Positions 27,721-37,635 are shown, counted from the stretch's first letter. The stretch: 64,000 bases of DNA from Anabaena cylindrica PCC 7122 (GCF_000317695.1 NC_019771.1:4950001-5014000); one strand, 5' to 3'. The notes: a model not told the origin generated them from the sequence alone. Program-made: numbers and translations.

Positions 27721-28365
27721 TCATTTTGTAGAAGTACTTGATTCATTAAAGTAAACTTGAGTAGTTTTAGCAGGACACTTTAATAAGCCTTGATTGTACA
27801 GTATTGGAGGTAAATCTTTCCTAGACAAAGAAGCTGATCTATTTTCTTTGCAAAGAATACTTATCGTTTTCAGTTGCTTATTGTCAGAAATAGGAACTGC
27901 AAAAATAGCACCAACATATAAATTAAGTCTGAACCTCCACTGATCTTTACAAGCATCTTGGAAAGCATATAAGTAAATACTATTAGTAACATTAGTGTTA
28001 TTATCACCTGCTCTACTATAGTAACCATAGCAGCTTGAAGGATCTGTAAAAAGCCAATCTGTCAATGATGGGTCTTTACCAAATCTATCAGGAAACAGAG
28101 TAAATTCTTTTTTCTTTAAAAAAATTTTTTCTTGCTCTTTTAGCATAATTTCTAAATTACTTTTTGCCTGTAAAATTAATCTTTCTCTCTTGTCACTCAT
28201 TGCCTTATTACCGCCATCTGGGCTTTGACATCCAGCCAAAAGCAAATTGAGCGACATAATATTAACAGCCAAGAGCCTTAAAAATAAATAACAAAATTTT
28301 TGATTTACTAACAAAAAATTTTTTGACTTCTTTAGATATTGGAAGTAATTAATTTGTTGTAACAT
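27721..28365 (-). CDS. Predicted lipoprotein of unknown function
   Basis: A 214-residue protein with a lipobox: the hydrophobic FLRLLAVNIMSLNLLLAGC ends in LLAGC, so the Cys is probably lipidated. The ATG at 28365 leaves an unusually long N-region, and a later start is possible. The mature part has a Lys/Glu-rich helix (LEIMLKEQEKIFLKKKEF), then a globular domain with YLYAFQDACKDQWRFRLNLY and a late Cys. The helix plus globular layout resembles pilin-like exported proteins, but no family was recognised. It is AT-rich and isolated, preceded by repeats and followed by mobile elements. Confidence 0.6.
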   Translation of the reverse strand: MLQQINYFQYLKKSKNFLLVNQKFCYLFLRLLAVNIMSLNLLLAGCQSPDGGNKAMSDKRERLILQAKSNLEIMLKEQEKIFLKKKEFTLFPDRFGKDPSLTDWLFTDPSSCYGYYSRAGDNNTNVTNSIYLYAFQDACKDQWRFRLNLYVGAIFAVPISDNKQLKTISILCKENRSASLSRKDLPPILYNQGLLKCPAKTTQVYFNESSTSTK

Positions 28366-29009
28366 ACCAAAGTAATCAATTTTATAAATAACTCATTTTC
28401 TAACTACAAAGAATAACTAATATCATGTCCAGTTGCTCATTTATATTCGGGAAATCTGTGAAGAAACCATAAAACCCTGCTCCCTGCGGATTTAGTGATA
28501 AGTTTTTCACCGAACACGATATTATATTAGAAGTATTACTGTAGCAAGCCTAAACTAGGCAACGGAAATATCATTTCCACTAACAATACCTTGTCCATTT
28601 TCGGTAGGTTGGGTTAAGCGACAGCGCAACCCAAAAAATGCGTTGGGTTTCATGCTTCAACCCAACCTACAAATCAAGGTTTTTTCCAATTTGGACAAGG
28701 TATTGCACTAATCAAAGGCTTATTCGATAACGTCGCTATTTGCACAGTGCGATCGCTGATCTTGTAGGTTGGGTTGAGGAACGTTCACGAAGTGTGCCGG
28801 AGGCATAACCCAACATTAATCAACTATAATTAATCATAAAAATATTTCCACATCATCAATATCCAAGGCTATTTGATTCTTAACAACCGCCTCAGAATCA
28901 ATTCTAAGCCTAATAGCAAAAGTCGTCTAAAGACTACCAAAATAAACTCTCAGCGCCATAACTGCTGCGATCGCACTCAAAAAAACAAATACAGCAAGGA
29001 AAACGGGTA
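28366..29009. repeat. Repeat-rich intergenic region
   Basis: The gap between the lipoprotein gene and tRNA-Val contains no gene. It holds the AATACCTTGTCCA element at 28585-28704 and a second GTAGGTTGGGTT unit at about 28763-28815. That unit shares AGTGTGCCGGAGGCATAACC with the copy near 7987. Confidence 0.55.
28585..28704. mobile_element. MITE-like element, AATACCTT family (copy 2)
   Basis: Perfect 13 bp inverted ends AATACCTTGTCCA and TGGACAAGGTATT. The core is a long hairpin, GTAGGTTGGGTT pairing with AACCCAACCTAC. It is non-coding and related to 7923-8064. Confidence 0.7.
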
Positions 29010-29083
<74 letters not shown>

Positions 29084-29213
29084 GTTTTTGTCACTTATTT
29101 AATATAGCACAGGGTTTGAAAATTTTGCAAGTATTTTGAAAATTTTTTTGTCTATGCACTATACTGACTCAGTACGGGCTAAATGCCGAGCTAACCGCAC
29201 TCTATCTTAAAAG

Positions 29214-29804
29214 ATGCCCTCTGGTCAGACGCACGATCGCATTACTATTTGGTCTTTGCCATTTGTGGCTGGTGTGACTTTGGTTTCGACTCGCAGCAGT
29301 AATATGACTTTGTTGGTGGCGGGTGGGTTTATGTTTGGGGGGTTGATGTTTGGCCCCGATTTGGATATTTACTCCCGTCAATTTCAGCGTTGGGGTTTTC
29401 TCCGTTGGATTTGGCTACCGTATCAAAAAAGTCTGCGCCATCGGTCTTTTTTATCCCATGGGCCAATTATTGGCACGACTTTGCGGGTGGTGTATCTAAC
29501 GAGTTTTTTGGCGGTTGTCGGGATTTTGGCTTTGGTGTTGTTTGCGAAGTTGGGGAATGTGGCGTTGAATTGGGGGGATGTTTGGAGGGGTGTGGGGCGA
29601 TCGCTCTTTCTCTATTATGGGGAATTTTTTGCTCTGTTTGTGGGGTTTGAATTGGGGGCTATGAGTCATTCTCTGAGCGATTGGAGTAATTCGGCTTATA
29701 AGCGGTTTCAAAAGCAGGGGATGCAAGGGTTACTTCCTAATGGCAAAATGAAGAGGCGGAAGGGAGTAAAGGCGGTTAAAAAACGCAGAGGGACGCTGAG
29801 GTAA
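29214..29804 (+). CDS. Metal-binding membrane protein, DUF2227/YdjM-like
   Basis: A 196-residue protein. The N-terminal MPSGQTHDRITIWSLP, central FGPDLDIYSRQ, KSLRHRSFLSHGPI and later ELGAMSHSLSDW carry the His and Asp pattern of the DUF2227 and YdjM-type membrane metal-dependent hydrolase-like families. Hydrophobic helices lie near residues 30-47, 90-112 and 130-148. The substrate is unknown. The basic end KKRRGTLR is encoded by the first of two 22 bp tandem repeats that continue to the mazG start. The gene is 24 bp upstream of mazG, so they are probably cotranscribed. Confidence 0.75.
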   Translation: MPSGQTHDRITIWSLPFVAGVTLVSTRSSNMTLLVAGGFMFGGLMFGPDLDIYSRQFQRWGFLRWIWLPYQKSLRHRSFLSHGPIIGTTLRVVYLTSFLAVVGILALVLFAKLGNVALNWGDVWRGVGRSLFLYYGEFFALFVGFELGAMSHSLSDWSNSAYKRFQKQGMQGLLPNGKMKRRKGVKAVKKRRGTLR

Positions 29805-29825
29805 ACGCAAAGGGACGCTGAGGTT
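29782..29825. repeat. Two tandem 22 bp repeats spanning the DUF2227 stop codon
   Basis: AACGCAGAGGGACGCTGAGG and AACGCAAAGGGACGCTGAGG lie 22 bp apart, differing by one base. The first encodes the last residues and the stop of the upstream gene; the second ends just before the mazG ATG. They belong to the same CTCTGCG-type family as 53940-53970. Confidence 0.7.
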
Positions 29826-29827
29826 TT

Positions 29828-30631
29828 ATGGTAGATAATGGGGTTTTGGTGGCTTTGCAGGAGTTGATTGATGTGGTGGCAAAATTGCGATCGCCTGGAG
29901 GTTGTCCTTGGGATTTGGCACAAACGCCCCAAAGTCTTACTCCCTGTGTAATTGAGGAGGCTTATGAAGTGGTTGATGCAATTCAAACTGGGGATAAAAA
30001 TGCGATCGTAGAAGAGTTAGGTGATTTATTATTACAGGTAGTATTACAAGCTCAAATTGCTAGTGAAGTCGGTGATTTTTCTCTACAAGAGGTGGCTGAG
30101 GGTATTTCTCAAAAGTTGATTCGTCGTCATCCTCATGTTTTTGGTGATGTCACGGTAAAAAATATTGATGAGGTACGTCAAAATTGGGAAACTATCAAAG
30201 CCGCAGAAAAGGGAGAAACACCAGAAGCTCAAAAACTGAGTGATAAACTTAGTCGTTATCGGCGTAGTCTTCCCCCTTTAAATGCAGCGATGAAGATTTC
30301 TCAAAAGGCTGCGAATGTTGGTTTTGAATGGAATAATGTGGATGAAGTTTGGGGAAAATTTCACGAAGAGTTAGGGGAATTTCAACAGGCTTTAGCTGAA
30401 GAAACTAAAGAAAGACAAGAATCAGAATTAGGTGATTTACTATTTGCAATAATTCAAGTTGCTAGATGGCATAATCTTGATCCTAGTGCAGGTTTGCAAG
30501 GTACAAGTCAGCGATTTATCCAGCGGTTGCAAAAAATGGAGGACGTTATTGATCGTCCTCTGACAGATTATAGTTTGGAGGAGTTAGATGCACTTTGGCA
30601 ACAGGCAAAGGCTAAACTTGCTCAGGGGTAA
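29828..30631 (+). CDS. mazG: Nucleoside triphosphate pyrophosphohydrolase MazG
   Basis: A 267-residue protein with the duplicated MazG layout. The first half has LRSPGGCPWDLAQTPQSLTP, then EEAYEV and EELGDLLLQVVLQAQIA, an EExxE...ExxD metal site. The second half repeats this as FHEELGEFQQALAEE and ESELGDLLFAIIQVAR. MazG hydrolyses (d)NTPs to monophosphates and pyrophosphate, cleaning aberrant nucleotides and affecting stringent signalling. It starts 24 bp after the DUF2227-like gene. Confidence 0.93.
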   Translation: MVDNGVLVALQELIDVVAKLRSPGGCPWDLAQTPQSLTPCVIEEAYEVVDAIQTGDKNAIVEELGDLLLQVVLQAQIASEVGDFSLQEVAEGISQKLIRRHPHVFGDVTVKNIDEVRQNWETIKAAEKGETPEAQKLSDKLSRYRRSLPPLNAAMKISQKAANVGFEWNNVDEVWGKFHEELGEFQQALAEETKERQESELGDLLFAIIQVARWHNLDPSAGLQGTSQRFIQRLQKMEDVIDRPLTDYSLEELDALWQQAKAKLAQG

Positions 30632-30673
30632 TTACTTTGGCGTAGTCTGCCGGATGCATGATTACAAATTGCT

Positions 30674-31843
30674 TTAAGATTTGTTTGTATCAAACCACTT
30701 TTCATACAAAGCTTGATAAGTTCCATCTTCTCGTAAATTGAGTAAAGCTCTGTTGATTTTTTTCCTATAAGGACTTTCGTTAGGTAGAACTATACCGTAG
30801 TTTTCTTCCCGGAAAATACTACCAACAACTTCTACCTTACCTTTGCCTTCATTGGCTGCATAAAATAGGAGTACAGGAGCATCAAATACAATAGCAGCTG
30901 CTTTTTTGGTTAATAGCGCATCATAAGCTTGTTCAATTTTAGGGAATTCTGAAACGGTAATTTTTTTTTCTCGCAGGTATGCTGCTGCCGTACTACCAGA
31001 GGTTGTTGCTACTACTTTACCTGGGAGATCGTTTATACTTCTAATATCACCTTGAAGTTGCTGTACAGTTAACTCTGTCGTAGCACTAGCCGTAAAGTAA
31101 GCGACGAAAATAATAGCGATAAACATCCAGATAATAGCTAAAATTCTGCCGATAGCACCTTTGGGCATTTCGTCAACTTGCGCCCCTAATGTGGCAGCTG
31201 CCCACCAACAAGCTTTGAAAATACCAGGAAAGTATGATTTGGGAATCATCCCATCTGGGTGATGGCGTTCAGATAACCAAATTATATGGGCTGCAATTAT
31301 CACCAGTACTAAGGCTACACCAATCACTTGCAACAGGCCTGCCGAGAAAAATAATTGCCAAATATTGGATAAAGAATTACCGCTTGTTACTTGCTTGGGT
31401 ACTAAAATCTGAAGTCCTGAGGCAAGCATGGGTAAGGAAAAATCAAAATTTTCCTGACGTTGGGCTGTAATGGAAATGGCAGAAATTCCTAAATCAGCTT
31501 TATTCTCTTTAACGGCAGTTAGTAAGTCTGCTACGGTGGGATATTCAACAAATTTAGATTCTACATTCATCTGCTTGGCGATGCTATCCCAAAGATCAAT
31601 ACTAAATCCTGATAACTTACCTTGATCAGAAAATACAAAGGGTGGTATTTCTCTTGTAGCTACTAATAAAGGTTGTTGGGATTCTGGGTTTTGGGCAAGT
31701 CCGGGAGCAGATATCAGTAATAATACTAGCATTCCGCCTATTAATCCTAGCGAAATATGATGCTTTCTGGCAAGGTAGGCAATGATTTGGCGAAATCGAA
31801 TAGAAAGGGCTTGTACCATAGAAATTTGCGTTGAGTCAAACAA
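30674..31843 (-). CDS. GluR0-like ligand-gated ion channel
   Basis: A 389-residue protein with the inverted-channel layout of prokaryotic glutamate receptors. A signal or anchor lies near residues 30-51. The first half of an SBP-type amino-acid-binding domain spans about 58-150 (ATREIPPFVFSDQGKLSGFS, DLGISAISITAQRQENFDFS). Then come a membrane helix 168-190, a pore loop 207-227, a helix 231-252 and the second binding half to the end (GSTAAAYL, YGIVLPNES). Ligand binding outside the membrane would open the pore. The selectivity-filter position reads TLGAQVD (218-224) where Synechocystis GluR0 has a potassium-type TVGYGD. Ion selectivity is therefore uncertain. No neighbour is clearly linked. 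Confidence 0.85.
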   Translation of the reverse strand: MFDSTQISMVQALSIRFRQIIAYLARKHHISLGLIGGMLVLLLISAPGLAQNPESQQPLLVATREIPPFVFSDQGKLSGFSIDLWDSIAKQMNVESKFVEYPTVADLLTAVKENKADLGISAISITAQRQENFDFSLPMLASGLQILVPKQVTSGNSLSNIWQLFFSAGLLQVIGVALVLVIIAAHIIWLSERHHPDGMIPKSYFPGIFKACWWAAATLGAQVDEMPKGAIGRILAIIWMFIAIIFVAYFTASATTELTVQQLQGDIRSINDLPGKVVATTSGSTAAAYLREKKITVSEFPKIEQAYDALLTKKAAAIVFDAPVLLFYAANEGKGKVEVVGSIFREENYGIVLPNESPYRKKINRALLNLREDGTYQALYEKWFDTNKS

Positions 31844-31911
31844 AATAAAACATAGTATTTATTTATCATGCTTACCCAAGCGCAAATATTATATTTTTGA
31901 TACACAGCTTG

Positions 31912-33276
31912 TTACCAAGGATTACCAATAACTGTAAAAGCAGACCAATAATAAGGGTGGGAAAAAGTTTCATCTCCCAATTCTGCTAACTCTGGTGGGA
32001 GTTGTAAATCCTGACTAGATCCTTGTAACTTACCCATTTGCAAACTTACTTTCCCTCTCAGCATGGCAACTTGCGCTTGTCGGAGTGCTTCTGCTTTGAG
32101 TGGTGTCTTCTGTAAATGTTGATAAAATTCAGTCATTAAAGCTAAGGTTCCCATATCGCTAACATTCCAAAGACTCGCTAAAACTGATTTCACTCCTGAC
32201 TTCACTGTTAACCCCGCAAAACCTAATTCTGCTTCTCGATCTCCCAATGCAGTTCTACAAGCACTCAAAACTAATAAATCTACTGGTGGTTGACCCAATT
32301 TCAATTTTTCAATCTCATCTATTCCTATTCTTTCATTACCCCAGAACTGAATATAAGATTGATTAGGTTTTCCTGGTTTAAATTCTGCATGGGTAGCTAA
32401 ATGAATAATTCCAAAAGGCTGTTTTTTTCTCTGTTCTTGTAAATTCTTGACTGTAAACTGTTGATTAACAAATTGTTTACCTAACCACAATTCTTGAGTA
32501 ATTCTCTCCAATTCTACTGGTACGGCTGGTAAAGATTCAAGTTGAGAAAATTCGGATGCACCCATAGCCAAAACTTGTGCATTTTTAATTTTATTGTAGT
32601 CAGTTTTGATCAGGTTAAAAGCAGGAATCCGAGCAATACTATACTTTTCTACTATAAAGCTTTCTCCGTCATGCAATGCTGCTAAGGGTAGAGTCCGTAA
32701 ACCAGAACCTAAACAGAAAAGTAATGTATCTATTTTTTCTGCTTTGAGAGTGGGTTCTAATGGTTTTACCATCCATTCATATAGTTTTTGGGCTGGTTTT
32801 AAATATGATTTAGTCTTGCGTCTACTGGGACTGGTGATTTCTGCCTTTAGTTTTTTGACAAGATTAATCAAAGTTTCTTTATCAGCATCTGTGACACTAT
32901 AAACTTCTGGCTTTTTACTGGGAGTAATTATTACTAGTTGCAGTTGTTTCTCTCGCGGCCATATCCAGATTACCGCAGGGTTGCTGGCAGTTTGTTGAGA
33001 TAGATTAGAAAGAGTTTTTGCTATATCTTCAGCCTTGAGTGAAAAATCGCCAAGATTTTGGTTAAAATACTCTTCATAATCTGTTTCCCAATGTTTTTCA
33101 ACTTCATTGACTGCTGTAGTAAAGTCTTTGGTTTTGAGAAATCTATCCCAGTCTTGTTCTTTAACAGCGATCGCAGGTTGATGTTGGAAAATTAGGCTCA
33201 AGGTAATTGAGCTCAAAAATACTAATATTAGTAATAAAGGAAAGATAATCCATTTTTTTAATCTATTGTGAAGCAT
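31912..33276 (-). CDS. CHAT-domain (caspase-like) protease, membrane anchored
   Basis: About 454 residues from the ATG at 33276. A longer frame from 33360 adds residues that merely translate the GTAGGTTGGGTT repeat, so it is rejected. One N-terminal membrane helix (IIFPLLLILVFLSSITLSLI) is followed by a helical region and a CHAT domain. The catalytic dyad is His in IIHLATHAEF and Cys in LLVLSACRTALGD, and SGVKSVLASLWNVSD and PYYWSAFTVIGNPW are typical of the fold. CHAT proteins are cysteine proteases of the caspase/separase clan. It lies 150 bp downstream of the large DUF4347/LVIVD/RTX gene on the same strand, so that protein is a possible substrate or partner. Confidence 0.87.
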   Translation of the reverse strand: MLHNRLKKWIIFPLLLILVFLSSITLSLIFQHQPAIAVKEQDWDRFLKTKDFTTAVNEVEKHWETDYEEYFNQNLGDFSLKAEDIAKTLSNLSQQTASNPAVIWIWPREKQLQLVIITPSKKPEVYSVTDADKETLINLVKKLKAEITSPSRRKTKSYLKPAQKLYEWMVKPLEPTLKAEKIDTLLFCLGSGLRTLPLAALHDGESFIVEKYSIARIPAFNLIKTDYNKIKNAQVLAMGASEFSQLESLPAVPVELERITQELWLGKQFVNQQFTVKNLQEQRKKQPFGIIHLATHAEFKPGKPNQSYIQFWGNERIGIDEIEKLKLGQPPVDLLVLSACRTALGDREAELGFAGLTVKSGVKSVLASLWNVSDMGTLALMTEFYQHLQKTPLKAEALRQAQVAMLRGKVSLQMGKLQGSSQDLQLPPELAELGDETFSHPYYWSAFTVIGNPW

Positions 33277-33426
33277 TAATTTACCCCAAAAGTATTGTAG
33301 GTTGGGTTGAGGAACCAAACCCAACAACCCAACATTAGTAAATACCAAACAGGTTGACATTTAGATCATCTGTCTGAATCAGGATTTAAGGATGAACAGG
33401 ATGAAGATGCTATCATCAATCACCTA

Positions 33427-36400
33427 TTAACTAAACAAGAAATTAGCACCAAATAGATTGATATTTACGTCAGCACCAATAAAGCCAGATATACCCGATA
33501 AAGTAGCTAATAACTGACCAGTTCCAAAACCAGAATTACCACCAATACCATCACCAATTCGTACTTGTGTATTCGCAGCTGATGTAATCACATCAAGATT
33601 AGTAATACCTGTGAAATTTAGTTTATCACCACCAACACCACGCACAAACTGAGTAATAGTATCTGCACCATCACCAAAGGCATAGTTGACAATATCCACA
33701 GCACCATCGTTTAAACCCAGGTTGAGTTTATCGTTACCAGTTCCACCAATCAAAGTATCTGCACCAGCATTACCAGTCAGGGTATCGACACCAGCACCAC
33801 CTATTAGAGTATTAGCTGCTGCATTACCTGTGAGGACATTATTGAGAGTATTCCCAGTACCATTAATCGCAGCAGTTCCTTGTAAAGTTAGATTTTCTAG
33901 GTTATTTCCTAATGTGTAACTAACAGCACTGAAAACAGTATCAGTTCCTGCATTAGCAGCTTCAGTGATGATATCTCCGACATTATCAACATAGTAGGAA
34001 TCATTACCCAAACCACCAATTAAGGTATCAGCACCAGTTTTACCATCCAGGATATTATTACCGCTATTGCCAGTGAGGGTATTATTGAGAGTGTTACCAG
34101 TACCTTTAATGGCCGCTGTGGCGGTCAAAGTTAACTTTTCCAGATTGGTTTTTAATGTCCAAGTGATAGAAGATTCAACGGTATCAATGCCGCCATTTAA
34201 ACCTTCACCAATGATATCGCCAATATTGTCCACTACAAAAGTATCATTGCCTGCTCCCCCAATTAAGAAGTCTGCACCTGTTCCCCCATTCAAGTAATCA
34301 TTACCATTTCCACCAGTTAAATCATCGTTTCCTGCACCTGCTTTAATCCAATCATTAGCAGCATTCCCGCCAAAGCTGACTGTACCAGCAAAGCTGCTTA
34401 AATCAAAGCGTTCAAATCCGATGATTGTTGTCCCCAGTATATCTAATTGATTGGTGGTGTTAGTGGTATCAATCGCAATAGCATCGGTAGCAGATCCATT
34501 GGTAATTATCAGGGTATCTGTGCCTGTGATGCCTTTGAGGGTATCATTTTGTTGCAGGGTAGAAAAGGTGCTGGTGATGGTGTCATTGCCACCTTGAGCA
34601 TCTATGATATCTTTTTGGGCTGTGGTGGTGAAGTTTTCGCTGTTGGCTGTACCTGTGATGATGTTAGGAATAAACTCACTCACGTCAATAATCTTTAAGC
34701 CACCTACATGATCAGCAACATAAGCGTAGCTGCCTACTACTTGTACACCGAAAGCATAGCCAGGAGTATCATACTCTCCCACTAAAATGGGCGTAAATAT
34801 TACCGGAATGATCAACTGTTTTTCGGAGAATAACCCACCTTGATCTGTCGTGCGAACACGGATGCTATAGGTGTTTTTAGTTTGATAGTCAAAAGTTCCA
34901 TTAGTTTTTAATTGATTGTCGACAATGGTAAAGGATGCGTTATCCGTGTCACCTGAACCTGTGACTAAGCTATAGGTGAATGTGTTACCTGTATCTGGAT
35001 CTGTGGTGGTGAAGTTGCCAACTACTGACCCAATGGCTTCATTTTCCACTACTGCGCTATTGCTGAGAGTTAGATCCGTGGGAGTTTCATTAAAGTTGCT
35101 AATACCAATAGTTAACTGTTTATCATAAAATAACCCACCTTGGTCAGTAGTGCGAATACGGATATTGTAGGTATTCTTGAATTCAAAATTAAAAATGCCA
35201 TTGCTGCGGAGTTGATTTCCCACAATGGTAAAGGATGCGTTGTCTGTTGAACCTGTACCAGTAACTAAACTATAGATGAAGGTATTGCCTACATCTGGAT
35301 CAGTAGTTGTGAAGTTGCCAACTACTGTACCAACGGCTTCATTTTCTGCAATATTGCTGTTAGATAGGGTGAGATTGGTTGGTACTTGGTTGAGATCGCT
35401 GATGTCAATAATCTTTAAGCCACCTTCTCCATCAGCTACATAAGCGTAATTGCCAACTACTTGCAGATCTCGAATACCATTAGATGTATCATAATTGCCC
35501 TTGAAGATGGGGGTTGTGGGGTTGCTGATGTCAATGATTTCCAGTTTTGAAGCATCAGCTACATAGAGGTCAAGTTCTGAACCACCATCAGTTACATAAG
35601 CGTAGTTACCTACTACTTGGACATCATAAGCATTACCAGGTGTATCATAAATGCCTTTAAGAGTGGGGATTGTAGGATTGCTGATGTCAATGATTTCTAT
35701 TCCTGAACTGCCATCAGCTACATAAGCGTAGTTGCCTACTACTTGGACATCATAAGCATTACCAGGTGTATCATAAATGCCCTTAAGAGTGGGGATTGTG
35801 GGATTGCTGATGTCAATGATTTCTATTCCTTTATCATATTCAGTCACATAAGCATAGTTGCCGACTACTTGCACACCATAAGCATAACCAGATGTATCAT
35901 AATTGCCCTTGAGGGTGGGAATAGATGGGTTGCTGATGTCGATGATTTGCAGTCCTGAATATTCATCAGCAACATAAGCGTATTTGCCTACTACTTGCAC
36001 ATCCCAAGCATTGCCAGATGTATTATAATTTCCCTTAAAGATGGGCGTTGAGGGGTTAGTGATATCAATGATAGAAAGTCCTGACCAATAATCAGCCACA
36101 TAAGCATACTTACCTACTACTTGCACACCATAAGCAATGCCAGCTATATCATAATTGCCTTTGAGGGTGGGTATAGACGGATTGCTGATATCGATAATCG
36201 AAAGTCCTAAACCATTATCAGCCAAATAAGCGTAGTTACCTACTACTTGTACGCCAGTAACACCATAAGGATAATCAGAAGTATCATAATTCCCCTTGAG
36301 GATAGGGGTAGATGGATTGCTGATGTCAATGATTTCTAGTCCTTTATCATAATCAGCGACAAAAGCGTAGTTGCCTACTACTTGGACATCCCAAGCATAG

Positions 36401-37635
36401 CCGGGTGTATCATAATTACTCTTGAGAGTGGGGGTAGATGGGTTGCTGATGTTGATGATTTGCAATCCTGAGCCATCAGCGACAAAAGCGTAGTTGCCTA
36501 CTACTTGTACACCATTAGCATAGCCAGGTGTATCATAATTCCCCTTGAGGGTAGGGGTACTGGGATTGCTGATATTAATGATGGAAAGTCCTGAATCACC
36601 ACCAGCAACATAAGCGTAGTTACCTACTATTTGCACCCCATAAACACCATCAGATGTATCATAATTCCCCTTGAGGGTAGGGGTAATGGGATTGCTGATG
36701 TCGATGATTTGTAGTCCTGAATCTCTATCAGTTACATAAGCATAGTTGCCTACTACTTGCACATCCCTAGCATAGCTGGGTGTATCATAACTGCCCTTGA
36801 GTGTGGGTTTAGTGGGGTTGCTGATGTCGATGATTTGTAGTCCTTTATCATCATCAGCCACATAAGCGTAGTTGCCTACTACTTGTACACTTAGACCACC
36901 AGAAATTTTGTAACTTCCCTTAACAATGGGCTGGGCAGGATTGCTAATATCAATGATATCCAACCTATCGCCCACTGCATAAGCGTAGTTACCAACGACT
37001 GTCAAAGCATTGGCATAGCTTAAACGATCCCATTCCCCCACTAATATGGGTATAAATACTCCTTGATAGGTTGCTAGAGTTTCTTCACTAAAAATAACAG
37101 ATGTCCCATTATTTTCAGGAATATTAACTTCTAACTCCCAATTTCCCCCTAAAGCTGCATTTCCCGTTTTTGTTGCTGACGCGCTAATGGTTGCGTTGGT
37201 AATCTCATGTAATTTTCTAATAAATTCTTCTCCAGCATCTCCCGCAGCGACATTACAGCCATAGAGTAGAATTCTTTTGCTTTGCCAACGCTGCAACAAT
37301 TCAGCATATTTACTGATGTTATCTAAATTCAGTTGACTATTCCCTAAATACAAACATCCCGGAGAACCGTGAGAAACGATATGAATGGTTGTAATTTGGG
37401 TATGTCGTTCTAAAACTTCCGTAATTTCCTCAATTCCGTCTCGATTTTGGGAAAGGATAACTGCTTCTACACCCTCCATAACTCCTGTTTGTAGGGTTTG
37501 ATAGTCAGAAACAGAGGAATCAATGAAGACAATGGTAGAGGTTTGATTGAGTAAATAGTTGTTTAGCATATTTTTGATTTTTGCACCTGGTAATGAAGTG
37601 TAGTTTCTTGTTGCATTGTAGATAGGGTTTAGCAT
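33427..37635 (-). CDS. Large exoprotein: DUF4347, LVIVD repeats, cadherin-like and RTX calcium repeats
   Basis: A 1402-residue mosaic. Residues of about 30-190 are DUF4347 (IVFIDSSVSDYQTLQTGV, HIVSHGSPG, ILLYGCNVAAGDAG). About 13 LVIVD repeats of roughly 40 residues follow (pattern VQVVGNYAYVAD..GLQIIDIS), forming a propeller or array, with one more after the cadherin-like pair. Two cadherin-like units have IRTTDQGGLF. The C-terminus carries RTX nonapeptides such as GAGNDDLTGGNGNDYLNGG and GGAGNDTFVVDN, which bind calcium and mark type I secretion; there is no N-terminal signal peptide. It is likely a cell-surface or secreted adhesin-like protein. Repeats near 35600-35850 are almost identical, indicating recent duplication. 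The ATG at 37569 is an alternative start. Confidence 0.88.
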   Translation of the reverse strand: MLNPIYNATRNYTSLPGAKIKNMLNNYLLNQTSTIVFIDSSVSDYQTLQTGVMEGVEAVILSQNRDGIEEITEVLERHTQITTIHIVSHGSPGCLYLGNSQLNLDNISKYAELLQRWQSKRILLYGCNVAAGDAGEEFIRKLHEITNATISASATKTGNAALGGNWELEVNIPENNGTSVIFSEETLATYQGVFIPILVGEWDRLSYANALTVVGNYAYAVGDRLDIIDISNPAQPIVKGSYKISGGLSVQVVGNYAYVADDDKGLQIIDISNPTKPTLKGSYDTPSYARDVQVVGNYAYVTDRDSGLQIIDISNPITPTLKGNYDTSDGVYGVQIVGNYAYVAGGDSGLSIINISNPSTPTLKGNYDTPGYANGVQVVGNYAFVADGSGLQIINISNPSTPTLKSNYDTPGYAWDVQVVGNYAFVADYDKGLEIIDISNPSTPILKGNYDTSDYPYGVTGVQVVGNYAYLADNGLGLSIIDISNPSIPTLKGNYDIAGIAYGVQVVGKYAYVADYWSGLSIIDITNPSTPIFKGNYNTSGNAWDVQVVGKYAYVADEYSGLQIIDISNPSIPTLKGNYDTSGYAYGVQVVGNYAYVTEYDKGIEIIDISNPTIPTLKGIYDTPGNAYDVQVVGNYAYVADGSSGIEIIDISNPTIPTLKGIYDTPGNAYDVQVVGNYAYVTDGGSELDLYVADASKLEIIDISNPTTPIFKGNYDTSNGIRDLQVVGNYAYVADGEGGLKIIDISDLNQVPTNLTLSNSNIAENEAVGTVVGNFTTTDPDVGNTFIYSLVTGTGSTDNASFTIVGNQLRSNGIFNFEFKNTYNIRIRTTDQGGLFYDKQLTIGISNFNETPTDLTLSNSAVVENEAIGSVVGNFTTTDPDTGNTFTYSLVTGSGDTDNASFTIVDNQLKTNGTFDYQTKNTYSIRVRTTDQGGLFSEKQLIIPVIFTPILVGEYDTPGYAFGVQVVGSYAYVADHVGGLKIIDVSEFIPNIITGTANSENFTTTAQKDIIDAQGGNDTITSTFSTLQQNDTLKGITGTDTLIITNGSATDAIAIDTTNTTNQLDILGTTIIGFERFDLSSFAGTVSFGGNAANDWIKAGAGNDDLTGGNGNDYLNGGTGADFLIGGAGNDTFVVDNIGDIIGEGLNGGIDTVESSITWTLKTNLEKLTLTATAAIKGTGNTLNNTLTGNSGNNILDGKTGADTLIGGLGNDSYYVDNVGDIITEAANAGTDTVFSAVSYTLGNNLENLTLQGTAAINGTGNTLNNVLTGNAAANTLIGGAGVDTLTGNAGADTLIGGTGNDKLNLGLNDGAVDIVNYAFGDGADTITQFVRGVGGDKLNFTGITNLDVITSAANTQVRIGDGIGGNSGFGTGQLLATLSGISGFIGADVNINLFGANFLFS

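Noticed and set aside
33277..33360. N-terminal extension of the CHAT protein
   Set aside because: These 28 codons translate the GTAGGTTGGGTT repeat; the membrane anchor follows the ATG at 33276.
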